From assembly GCA_019752295.1 (NCBI GenBank), contig JAIEMK010000073.1:1-37268 (forward strand): a DNA stretch of 37,268 nucleotides, read 5' to 3'. Position 1 is the stretch's first letter. Every line of letters begins with the position of its first letter. This document shows positions 1-7,912 of the stretch, piece by piece. The notes beneath the pieces are model-generated. The model did not search any database. It was given only the letters and a program-made list of their open reading frames with translations, and had not been told where the DNA came from. The translations under genes and the position numbers were made by a program. This DNA is from Chitinophagaceae bacterium. Lineage in GTDB: Bacteria; Bacteroidota; Bacteroidia; Chitinophagales; Chitinophagaceae.

Positions 1-240
1 AGAATAATTAATTGTCAGCGGGGGGTATTTAGAATAGAATAATCAATTGCAGGATTAATATACAAAAAGATTTAATATTTCGAAAAAATAGTTTGTGAGT
101 TGTTACCTTGAGTTTGTGAATGGATAAAATGGTCCAAATTTTAAGTCTGGGTTAACAATGCTTTTTTAAAAGTTAATTTAGGTTAATGAAAGAAACAATG
201 GCTAAAATTGGTGTTTACATTTGCAAACCAAACCAATAGC
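1..240. other. Upstream region of the two-component operon, no gene seen
   Basis: I see no convincing coding sequence here. The stretch is AT-rich. It holds a 14-base direct repeat with one mismatch (AGAATAATTAATTG at 1-14 and AGAATAATCAATTG at 36-49), and it presumably contains the promoter of the kinase gene. I could not find a clean TTG/TAnnTTTG promoter pair. Confidence 0.4.
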
Positions 241-1884
241 ATGTTCAGAATTCAGGTATCTAAATTACAAATTGCCAGATGGATGATGGTGGCTGCGATC
301 TTATTGATTCTGGGCTTTCAGGTATATTGGTTGCATAAACTATATATGGAGGAAACTGCAGGTTTCAAAAAAACAACCGATATCGTTTTCCGCGAAACCA
401 TGTACAAAGTACAAGCCCAACGCTTAAAAAAAGATTCCCTCTTTTTTAAATATCTACCCGAAGAAAACAATTTCATGGGCGATGTGGCCGAAATGGTTAC
501 AGATAAAATTCCTCAAATAAAAATTGTTACCGATAACGCCGATAACGAAGCCGGTGTTACCATATCGTCAAATACACAAACCGATCACAACGATGTTGAC
601 ATTAATATTGATGGCAATGGAAAGAAAAAGATGACGATCAACTATCAGAAGTCTTTCGACTCTACGGCTGCCAATCAGGGTTCTTCTAAAACGATTAATA
701 TCACACAATTCATTAAAGATGGGATCGATTTAGGAATGATGCAGGCCAGAAGGGAATTGAGGGATAAGAGAATTGTTTTTCACAGAAACCAAATTCCCGA
801 ACCATTGCCTCCCCCTGAAACGGAAATGAATATGCGTCGCAGGTTTGAAGCTAAAGAGCTTTTGATAAAATCGCGAACCCTGAATGATACGATTTCTATT
901 CCGCAGATCGATTCGGCCTATCAGAAAGCACTGGTATTAAATGGTATTCAAGCAGGGTTTCAAATTAAAAGAGATAGCCTCTTTCATCCTGAAACTATTG
1001 CGGGGAAAGACTTTCAGACATCTAAAGTGCCGGTAGGATTTCTGAATAAGAACGCTTATCAGGCAAACTTTGATGAGCCAACCGGCTTTTTGCTCCAAAA
1101 AATTGCTCCACAAATTTTATTGTCGGTATTGCTGGTGGCATTTATAGCCATCACTTTTTTGTTTATGTATAGAAACATGGTTTCACAAAGAAGACTGGCT
1201 CTAATGAAGAACGATTTTATCAGCAATATCACTCACGAACTGAAAACTCCAATTGCAACAGTGAATGTTGCAGTAGAAGCATTGCGAAATTTTAATGCAC
1301 TCGAAAGCCCTGAGCGAACCAAAGAATACCTTGATATATCTGCCACCGAATTGCAAAGGCTGAGCCTGCTGGTAGACAAAGTTTTGAAACTATCGATGTT
1401 CGAGAATAAAGAAATTGAATTGCAGAAAGAAAGTTTCGATTTAAAAATATTGATACAGGAAGTGATGAACAGCATGCGCTTGCAATTCGAAAAGCAAAAC
1501 GCTGTACTGAACTTTAAAACTGCAGGCCCCTCATTTTTAATCAATGCCGACAGGCTACATATTACCAGTGTGCTGTATAATTTATTCGATAATGCACTGA
1601 AGTATAGCAAGGGAGATTCGGAAATAAAAGTTGAGCTGGCTGCTACTCAAAATGAAATGACTTTGCGCGTTTCGGATAACGGAATCGGCATAGCAGCAGA
1701 TTATGCCGATAAAATATTTGATAAATTTTTCCGGGTTCCTTCGGGAGATCACCACAATATCAAGGGATATGGGCTCGGCTTAAGTTATGCCGCAGAAGTG
1801 GTGCGAAAGCATCAGGGAAGCATAAGTCTGGAATCTGAATTGGGTAAAGGATCTACCTTCATAGTTAAACTGCCAATAACATGA
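241..1884 (+). CDS. Membrane sensor histidine kinase
   Basis: This is a classical inner-membrane sensor kinase that should autophosphorylate and pass phosphate to the regulator encoded next to it. A first membrane segment lies near residues 14-32 and a second near 291-310, so about 260 residues between them form an extracytoplasmic sensor region with no domain I recognise. After the second segment comes a HisKA helix with the phosphorylatable His332 in NITHELKTP. The HATPase domain follows, with its N box (LYNLFDNALKYS), G1 box (SDNGIGI) and G2 box (GYGLGLSY), all intact. The frame is open upstream to a TTG at 208, but the ATG at 241 places the first membrane helix at the usual distance from the N terminus, so I prefer it. 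The stop overlaps the regulator start by 4 bases (ATGA), which implies translational coupling. The architecture resembles RprX-type kinases of Bacteroides. The signal is unknown. Confidence 0.9.
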   Translation: MFRIQVSKLQIARWMMVAAILLILGFQVYWLHKLYMEETAGFKKTTDIVFRETMYKVQAQRLKKDSLFFKYLPEENNFMGDVAEMVTDKIPQIKIVTDNADNEAGVTISSNTQTDHNDVDINIDGNGKKKMTINYQKSFDSTAANQGSSKTINITQFIKDGIDLGMMQARRELRDKRIVFHRNQIPEPLPPPETEMNMRRRFEAKELLIKSRTLNDTISIPQIDSAYQKALVLNGIQAGFQIKRDSLFHPETIAGKDFQTSKVPVGFLNKNAYQANFDEPTGFLLQKIAPQILLSVLLVAFIAITFLFMYRNMVSQRRLALMKNDFISNITHELKTPIATVNVAVEALRNFNALESPERTKEYLDISATELQRLSLLVDKVLKLSMFENKEIELQKESFDLKILIQEVMNSMRLQFEKQNAVLNFKTAGPSFLINADRLHITSVLYNLFDNALKYSKGDSEIKVELAATQNEMTLRVSDNGIGIAADYADKIFDKFFRVPSGDHHNIKGYGLGLSYAAEVVRKHQGSISLESELGKGSTFIVKLPIT

Positions 1885-2567
1885 GCATAAAAGTATTGTA
1901 TGCCGAAGATGAAATGTTTCTTGGTAAAATAGTAAAGGAAACACTCGAAAGCAGGGGCTTTGACGTGATCATGGAAACAGATGGAGCCGATGTACTTCGA
2001 AGCTTTGAAGACGAACAACCCGATATCTGTATTCTGGATGTAATGATGCCCCATCGTAGCGGATTTGAAATTGCTGAAGACATCCGTAAAATGAACGACG
2101 ATATTCCAATCCTTTTTTTAACGGCAAAAGTTCAAACAGAAGATGTGGTGTACGGATTTAAGGTTGGGGGCAACGATTATATCAGAAAGCCCTTTAGTAT
2201 GGAAGAATTAATTGTTCGTATTGAGAATGCCTTGCGTATAAAAAAAGAAGAGCCACTGTCGGTTAGTGGGGAAGCCATTCAAATCGGAAAATTTCAGTTT
2301 CAATTAAATAAGCAGTTACTTAAAATAGGAGCGGTAGAAAAAAAATTATCTTACCGCGAAAGCGAATTGCTAAAATACCTTTATCTGAAAAGCAATGCCA
2401 TTATCGACAGAAGAGACCTGTTGAATCATATTTGGGGAAACGATAGTTTTTTTAATAGCAGAAACCTCGACGTGTATATCACCAAGATCAGAAGTTATAT
2501 CAAAGAAGATCCGCAGCTCGAAATAATAACTATCAAAGGAGTGGGCTATCGTTTTGTTACAGAATAA
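1881..2567 (+). CDS. OmpR/PhoB-family response regulator
   Basis: This is a DNA-binding response regulator of 228 residues, the usual length for the OmpR class. The receiver domain occupies about residues 1-120, with acidic pocket residues Asp10 and Glu11, phosphoacceptor Asp53 in ILDVMMP, the conserved Thr81 and Lys103 in RKPF. A winged-helix DNA-binding domain covers about 130-226, with the typical YRESELLKYL and TIKGVGYRF segments. Its ATG overlaps the kinase stop, so the two genes form an operon and a cognate pair. It resembles RprY-like regulators of Bacteroidota. Its target genes cannot be read from this window. Confidence 0.93.
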   Translation: MSIKVLYAEDEMFLGKIVKETLESRGFDVIMETDGADVLRSFEDEQPDICILDVMMPHRSGFEIAEDIRKMNDDIPILFLTAKVQTEDVVYGFKVGGNDYIRKPFSMEELIVRIENALRIKKEEPLSVSGEAIQIGKFQFQLNKQLLKIGAVEKKLSYRESELLKYLYLKSNAIIDRRDLLNHIWGNDSFFNSRNLDVYITKIRSYIKEDPQLEIITIKGVGYRFVTE

Positions 2568-2593
2568 TTGTCGTTCTTTTTATCAAAGCAGAA

Positions 2594-3727
2594 CTACTGA
2601 TAACTGCCAAAACTTGTTAGTGCCGGTAAAGCATTGTTACTAAAGTCGAACAGCGTAAGGTTTTCCCAGGTAGAACCATTGGTAGCCGTGGGTCCTTTAA
2701 AACTTACCCATTCGGGCGCCCACCAACAAATTCCCAACCCCTGTTGCCCGGGAAGATTTTTCATCATATTGATCAGCGCTTTGGTATAGGCGTTTTGTCC
2801 ATCCGGTGTTGCATCATAAGCTGGAATCAATTGACTGCTTGTGCCAACAATATTATTTGTATAATCATTCCATCCCAAAGTAAAAGGATAGGAAGTTTCT
2901 GCGATGATAATTGGTTTTTGATACTTGCTAATTAATGTATTCATCCCCGAAGCAATAGCGTCTAAATTTTTTCCATGCCAAAAAGGGTAATAGCTTAAAC
3001 CGATATAATCGTAACTAATTGCCTGCTGCGAAATATTATTAAAGAACCAGTCCGATCCGTCAATACCTGCAAAATGAATCATGGTTTTTGTGCTGCTGCT
3101 CACATCTTTTACGGCGCGAATGCCTTCTTTTACCAATGCGGCATAATTACCCCAGTTAGTATCGAAACTTCCGCCCACTCTTCCCAGATCCCAAAGAAAA
3201 CCACTATTTGTTTCGTTACCAATCTGTACTATTTTTAAACTAATGCCGACACTCTTAAATGCCTGCACGGTGCGTGAAGTGTACTGGTAAATACTGTCTT
3301 TCAAAACTGTAAATCCAAGATTTTTCCAAGCTGCCGGTAAGCTTTGATGAGCAGGATCGGCCCAAGTATCCGAAAAGTGAATGTCGAGCCAAACGTTGAG
3401 CCCTTTTGCAGTTACTGTTTTGGCAAACTCAACGGCTTCAGCAGTGCTCGAATGCGCATCAACCGGATTATACCACACCCTTAAGCGAACAGTATTAATG
3501 CCCTTGTCCTTACAGATTTGCAATAGATCTTTTGTTTGACCATTGTCTTTAAACTGTGTAGTAGCTGCAAGAATTTCGGGAGTAAAAGAAAGATCAACGC
3601 CCCTAATGAAATCAGGATTGAGTGTTGCTACAGGTGGGATGGGAGGCGCTACAACTGGGTCGGTGCTTGTTTTACCGCAACCGGCTAAAACCATCATAAA
3701 AAAAATGCTCGTCAGGATCCTTTGCAT
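2594..3727 (-). CDS. GH53 endo-beta-1,4-galactanase, lipoprotein
   Basis: This is a glycoside hydrolase family 53 enzyme, which cuts beta-1,4-galactan or arabinogalactan side chains of plant pectin. The N terminus is a lipoprotein signal with lipobox LAGC and lipidated Cys17, followed by a proline-rich linker, so the enzyme is probably anchored to a membrane and possibly exposed on the surface. The family-typical start FIRGVDLSFTPEI appears near residue 40. The predicted acid/base is Glu172 in QIGNETNSGFLW and the predicted nucleophile is Glu277 in IIIAETSYPF. The length of 377 residues is normal for the family. It stands alone, with no SusC/SusD pair beside it, and it converges on the two-component operon. 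Its start lies only about 30 bases from the putative promoter of the divergent kbl. Confidence 0.9.
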   Translation of the reverse strand: MQRILTSIFFMMVLAGCGKTSTDPVVAPPIPPVATLNPDFIRGVDLSFTPEILAATTQFKDNGQTKDLLQICKDKGINTVRLRVWYNPVDAHSSTAEAVEFAKTVTAKGLNVWLDIHFSDTWADPAHQSLPAAWKNLGFTVLKDSIYQYTSRTVQAFKSVGISLKIVQIGNETNSGFLWDLGRVGGSFDTNWGNYAALVKEGIRAVKDVSSSTKTMIHFAGIDGSDWFFNNISQQAISYDYIGLSYYPFWHGKNLDAIASGMNTLISKYQKPIIIAETSYPFTLGWNDYTNNIVGTSSQLIPAYDATPDGQNAYTKALINMMKNLPGQQGLGICWWAPEWVSFKGPTATNGSTWENLTLFDFSNNALPALTSFGSYQ

Positions 3728-3753
3728 ACAGCAAAGCTAATGAATTTCATCCC

Positions 3754-3761
3754 TACCTTTG
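3754..3761 (+). promoter_or_regulatory. Putative Bacteroidota -7 box of kbl
   Basis: TACCTTTG matches the Bacteroidota TAnnTTTG consensus. It would place the transcript start near 3768, about 12 bases before the ATG at 3780. No convincing -33 TTTG was found at the expected 19-21 base spacing. Confidence 0.5.
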
Positions 3762-3779
3762 GAGCCGAAAAACGATACT

Positions 3780-4967
3780 ATGAACGAAAAATTTGCAAAG
3801 CGTATAAAAGCAGAGCTCACTGAAATTGATGGCGCCGGTTTGTTTAAGAAAGAACGTATCATCACCAGTGCGCAGGGACCAGAGATTACGGTGAACGGAA
3901 AAACAGTTTTAAATTTTTGTGCCAACAATTATCTCGGACTATCATCGCATCCGAAAGTAATTGAAGCTGCACATAAAGCAATCGATACACATGGATATGG
4001 AATGAGTAGTGTTCGCTTTATTTGTGGTACGCAGGATATTCATAAGGAACTGGAACAAAAAATAGCCGCTTTTTTGGGAACAGAAGATACCATTTTATAT
4101 GCTGCAGCATTTGATGCCAATGGCGGCGTTTTTGAACCTTTGTTTAATGAGGAAGATGCCATTATCAGTGATTCATTGAATCATGCTTCAATTATTGATG
4201 GCGTTCGATTGTGTAAAGCTCAGCGCTATCGATATGAACATAATAATATGCCTGATCTGGAAGCAAAATTGATAGAGACCGCATCACTTAGAAATAGGAT
4301 TATTGTAACCGATGGCTCTTTTAGTATGGATGGTACGATTGCGCAACTGGATAAGATTTGTGATCTTGCCGACAAATACGATGCGATTGTAATGATCGAT
4401 GAATGTCATTCTTCGGGCTTCTTGGGCAAAACCGGAAGAGGTACACACGAATACAGAGGTGTAATGGGAAGAATCGATATCATCACCGGCACATTGGGTA
4501 AAGCTTTGGGTGGTGCTAGCGGTGGATTTACTTCGGGTAAAAAAGAAGTAATCGAAATGCTGCGTCAGCGCAGTCGCCCTTATTTATTCTCAAATACAGT
4601 GGCACCAAGCATTGTAGGAGCATCTATTGCAGTGTTGGACATGCTTACCGAAACTACGCAACTGCGCGACCAACTTGAATTCAATACAAAATATTTTAGA
4701 ACCAAAATGACTGAAGCGGGCTTCGATATTAAACCCGGGGATCATCCCATTGTTCCCATCATGCTTTATGAAGCAACTGTTGCGCAAGAATTTGCCGCAG
4801 CATTGTTGGAAGAAGGCGTTTATGTAATTGGATTCTTTTATCCTGTAGTGGCAAAGGGTTTGGCAAGGATCAGGGTTCAGTTGAGTGCTGCACATACAAA
4901 AGCACATTTAGATAAAGCGATTGAAGCATTCACTAAAGTGGGCAAGCAATTAGGGGTATTAAAATAG
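3780..4967 (+). CDS. kbl: Glycine C-acetyltransferase (2-amino-3-ketobutyrate CoA ligase)
   Basis: This PLP enzyme of the alpha-oxoamine synthase family interconverts glycine plus acetyl-CoA with 2-amino-3-ketobutyrate, the second step of threonine breakdown through threonine dehydrogenase. Visible hallmarks are NFCANNYLGLSSHP near the N terminus, IMIDECHSSGFLG, and the PLP-binding Lys241 in GTLGKALGGASGG. The length of 395 residues is close to the usual 398. The frame is open to a TTG at 3759, but that codon lies inside a likely -7 promoter box, so the ATG at 3780 is the better start. Related family members are serine palmitoyltransferase and BioF. The strong match throughout to Kbl-type sequence makes this call likely, although no threonine dehydrogenase gene lies nearby. 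Confidence 0.9.
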   Translation: MNEKFAKRIKAELTEIDGAGLFKKERIITSAQGPEITVNGKTVLNFCANNYLGLSSHPKVIEAAHKAIDTHGYGMSSVRFICGTQDIHKELEQKIAAFLGTEDTILYAAAFDANGGVFEPLFNEEDAIISDSLNHASIIDGVRLCKAQRYRYEHNNMPDLEAKLIETASLRNRIIVTDGSFSMDGTIAQLDKICDLADKYDAIVMIDECHSSGFLGKTGRGTHEYRGVMGRIDIITGTLGKALGGASGGFTSGKKEVIEMLRQRSRPYLFSNTVAPSIVGASIAVLDMLTETTQLRDQLEFNTKYFRTKMTEAGFDIKPGDHPIVPIMLYEATVAQEFAAALLEEGVYVIGFFYPVVAKGLARIRVQLSAAHTKAHLDKAIEAFTKVGKQLGVLK

Positions 4968-4978
4968 TAGATTTGGGC

Positions 4979-4986
4979 TAACTTTG
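4979..4986 (+). promoter_or_regulatory. Putative -7 box of the class D beta-lactamase gene
   Basis: TAACTTTG fits TAnnTTTG. A transcript start near 4993 would leave almost no leader before the ATG at 4997 but about 13 bases before the in-frame ATG at 5006, which makes the second ATG a reasonable alternative start. No clear -33 element was seen. Confidence 0.45.
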
Positions 4987-4996
4987 CGCTTCTTAA

Positions 4997-5836
4997 ATGA
5001 ACCATATGCGTCTTCAAATTTCCAGATTAATACTGTTCAGCCTGATCTTAGTAACAGCCTGCTCCCCGAATAATGTAAAAATTGATAAAGGGCTCCAACA
5101 TTTCTTCGATGAGAAAGCTGTGATAGGTAGTTTTGGAATTTACGATAATGGCACGGGACAATTCACCATTCATAATATTGCAAGATTCAAAGACACTGCC
5201 TATTTGCCGGCATCAACTTTTAAAATTGTAAACAGTTTGATCGGAATTGAAACTGGTCGTATCGTTAATGAGCATATGATTATTAAATGGGATGGTGTGG
5301 TACGCCCCTTACCCAATGGCGATAGCAGCAAATCGTGGAACAAAGACCTGACCATGGAAGAAGCTTTTAAAAGGTCGGCAGTGCCCTATTATCAGGAACT
5401 GGCTCGCCGAATCGGAAAAGACACCATGCAGTTTTGGTTAGACAGTTTGAAATATGGCAACAAGAAAATTGTTTCAACCATCGATCGTTTTTGGTTGGAT
5501 AATACCCTGAAAATTACAGCCGATGAAGAAATGGGTCTTGTAAAAAAACTCTATTTCAATCAATTGCCTTTTCAAAGACGCACGCAGGAAATTGTTAAAA
5601 AACTAATGATGCAGGAAGAAAATGCGAACTATAAACTGGCATATAAAACCGGTCTGGGAATTCTCGAAAACGGCAACCAGATTGGCTGGATAGTTGGCTG
5701 GATAGAAGAAAATAGGCACCCCTACTTTTTTGCAATGAACATGGAAGGGAAACCCTCTGTAAATTTGATTCCCCTTAGGGTCGAAATATTAAAAGCAATT
5801 CTAAAAGAGCAGGGTTTCTTGGAAGGTAAAAGATAA
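4997..5836 (+). CDS. Class D (OXA-type) beta-lactamase
   Basis: This is a serine beta-lactamase of class D, which hydrolyses beta-lactam antibiotics in the periplasm. All diagnostic motifs are present in order: Ser73-x-x-Lys76 (STFK), Ser127-Ala-Val129, Tyr153-Gly-Asn155, Trp166 in RFWLD, and Lys217-Thr-Gly219. The N terminus is a signal sequence ending in VTACS, which fits a lipobox with Cys22. The length of 279 residues is normal. It could start at 4997 or at the ATG at 5006; the latter gives a more standard signal peptide (MRLQISRLI) and a better leader length. It lies between kbl and ispG on the same strand, with no mobile element next to it, so it looks like a resident chromosomal gene. 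The substrate spectrum cannot be told from sequence. BlaR-type sensor domains share this fold but carry extra membrane regions that are absent here. Confidence 0.92.
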   Translation: MNHMRLQISRLILFSLILVTACSPNNVKIDKGLQHFFDEKAVIGSFGIYDNGTGQFTIHNIARFKDTAYLPASTFKIVNSLIGIETGRIVNEHMIIKWDGVVRPLPNGDSSKSWNKDLTMEEAFKRSAVPYYQELARRIGKDTMQFWLDSLKYGNKKIVSTIDRFWLDNTLKITADEEMGLVKKLYFNQLPFQRRTQEIVKKLMMQEENANYKLAYKTGLGILENGNQIGWIVGWIEENRHPYFFAMNMEGKPSVNLIPLRVEILKAILKEQGFLEGKR

Positions 5837-5869
5837 AAACATTCTTCATTTCTAATACATTTTCCGGTT

Positions 5870-7879
5870 ATGCAACTGTATTGTAATTCACTTACCCAAA
5901 CCTCAAGATTAAATACCCGCGAAGTAAAAATCGGGGATCTGTTGTTGGGTAATTTTAATCCCATCCGGCTGCAAACAATGACTACTACCGATACCATGAA
6001 TACCATTGCTACGGTAGAGCAAGCTATTCGTTGCATTGAAGCAGGAGCGGAGTTGGTACGTATTACCGCACCTAGTAAAAATGAAGCAGAGAACCTGTTG
6101 CATATTAAAAACGAATTGCGCAAAAGAGGATATACCACACCCTTAATTGCGGATATACATTTTACTCCAAATGCCGCAGAGATTGCAGCGAGGATCATCG
6201 AAAAAGTGCGTGTCAATCCGGGTAATTATGTTGACAAAAAAAAATTTGAACAAATTGATTATACCGATCTTGAATACGCAGAAGAGATCGACCGCATTCG
6301 CGAAAGATTTACACCCCTCCTTAAAATTTGTAAAGAATATGGTACTGCCATGCGAATTGGAACTAACCACGGTTCCTTGAGCGATCGCATCATGAGTCGT
6401 TATGGCGATACACCCATGGGTATGGTAGAAAGTGCTATGGAATTTTTGCGCATTGCTCGTAGCGAAAGCTATCACAATATTATACTAAGTATGAAAGCCA
6501 GCAACCCGCAAGTAATGGTGCAGGCTTATCGTTTATTGATTCAACAAATGGATGCGGAGTTTGGCGAAGCCTATCCTCTGCATTTGGGTGTAACAGAAGC
6601 CGGCGATGGCGAAGACGGCCGTGTAAAGAGTGCTGCCGGAATTGGCACGCTGTTGGAAGACGGAATTGGAGACACCGTGCGAGTAAGCTTAACAGAGGAT
6701 CCGGAATTTGAAATTCCTGTTTGTCGCGATTTGGTAAAACGGTATACCGGCATCTCAAAAGCTCCTGCGGTGAATCATATTCCGGCAATCGAAAAAATTA
6801 ATTACGATCCATTTAACTATTCCAGACGAGAAAGTTTTGCTGTAAATAATATCGGTGCAAAACAACCGCCCATAGTAATTGCAGACCTGAGTAAGCTGAA
6901 GAAAATTCAAGCATCGAACCTTGAGGCGGTTGGGTATCAATACAATGCTTTGACCGACAAGTGGAATATCAGCGACACTGCGGCCGATTATATTTTTACT
7001 GGAAATCAACTATTGGATTTCGCTTTGCCAGGAACACTTAAAGTTATTTGTTATGCTGCTACAGCAGCTACTGCAAGCGATCAGGAAAAATACTTTCCAA
7101 TATTTGATGCAACGGGTTTTCTGGAATCGGAATTTAAAAACGAACAGCTCAACTTCGTAATGGTTGATTGTTACTCCGATAAAACACCCATCAACGATTA
7201 TACTTATTTGGATGAAATTGCGAATAAAGAAAATGTGGTGCTCTGCCTTAGTAGCAATAATCAACAAGCCATGCCCGCAGTGCGCAGAATGTTTTTGGAA
7301 CTGAGTGAGAAGGCAATAAAGAATCCCGTGATTCTAATAACAGATAGCAATTGGAATACTGCAGACGAACACCTCATCCACTTCTCCACCGAAACGGGTG
7401 CGTTATTTCTGGATGGATTTGGCGATGGTATTTGCCTGGGGCTTACTACTCCTGCCTATAATGCCGCTTCGGTAAACAATGCATCGGGTAGAAATTATTT
7501 CAACAATTTAAGTGTTGAACAATTCACCAATAATACTGCTTTCAGTATTCTGCAGGCTACCCGTACCAGAATCTCAAAGACGGAATATATTTCTTGTCCC
7601 AGTTGTGGAAGAACACTGTTCGACCTGCAGCAAACCACTGCAAAAATTAGAAGCGTTACCAATCATCTAAAGGGTGTTAAAATCGCAATCATGGGTTGTA
7701 TTGTAAATGGTCCGGGCGAAATGGCGGATGCCGATTTTGGTTATGTTGGATCGGGTGTAGGAAAAATTACTTTATATCGGGGCAAAGAAATTGTGAAGAA
7801 AAATATCGATAGCGATATTGCTGTGGACGAGTTGATACAATTGTTGAAGGAAAGCGATGCGTGGATTGATCCCGCATAA
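5870..7879 (+). CDS. ispG: 4-hydroxy-3-methylbut-2-enyl diphosphate synthase, long form
   Basis: IspG (GcpE) is an iron-sulfur enzyme of the MEP isoprenoid pathway that converts methylerythritol cyclodiphosphate to HMBPP. The N-terminal TIM barrel opens with QTMTTTDTMNT. The C-terminal cluster domain has Cys576 and Cys579 in SCPSCGRT, Cys610 and Glu617 in GCIVNGPGE. The 669 residues greatly exceed the roughly 370 of the E. coli protein. The excess is a middle domain between about residues 290 and 550, as known in Bacteroidota, Chlamydia and plant IspG. The gene follows the beta-lactamase by 33 bases and precedes nadB by 33 bases, probably in one transcript. Confidence 0.96.
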   Translation: MQLYCNSLTQTSRLNTREVKIGDLLLGNFNPIRLQTMTTTDTMNTIATVEQAIRCIEAGAELVRITAPSKNEAENLLHIKNELRKRGYTTPLIADIHFTPNAAEIAARIIEKVRVNPGNYVDKKKFEQIDYTDLEYAEEIDRIRERFTPLLKICKEYGTAMRIGTNHGSLSDRIMSRYGDTPMGMVESAMEFLRIARSESYHNIILSMKASNPQVMVQAYRLLIQQMDAEFGEAYPLHLGVTEAGDGEDGRVKSAAGIGTLLEDGIGDTVRVSLTEDPEFEIPVCRDLVKRYTGISKAPAVNHIPAIEKINYDPFNYSRRESFAVNNIGAKQPPIVIADLSKLKKIQASNLEAVGYQYNALTDKWNISDTAADYIFTGNQLLDFALPGTLKVICYAATAATASDQEKYFPIFDATGFLESEFKNEQLNFVMVDCYSDKTPINDYTYLDEIANKENVVLCLSSNNQQAMPAVRRMFLELSEKAIKNPVILITDSNWNTADEHLIHFSTETGALFLDGFGDGICLGLTTPAYNAASVNNASGRNYFNNLSVEQFTNNTAFSILQATRTRISKTEYISCPSCGRTLFDLQQTTAKIRSVTNHLKGVKIAIMGCIVNGPGEMADADFGYVGSGVGKITLYRGKEIVKKNIDSDIAVDELIQLLKESDAWIDPA

Positions 7880-7912
7880 AATAAATTATATTTAATTCCA
7901 GAATCAATACGA

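Noticed and set aside
1233..1610. 125-codon minus-strand ORF inside the sensor kinase gene
   Set aside because: It lies fully over conserved HisKA and HATPase coding sequence and has no family resemblance.
6480..6788. 102-codon minus-strand ORF inside ispG
   Set aside because: It is a shadow of a strongly conserved enzyme gene, with composition typical of antisense frames.
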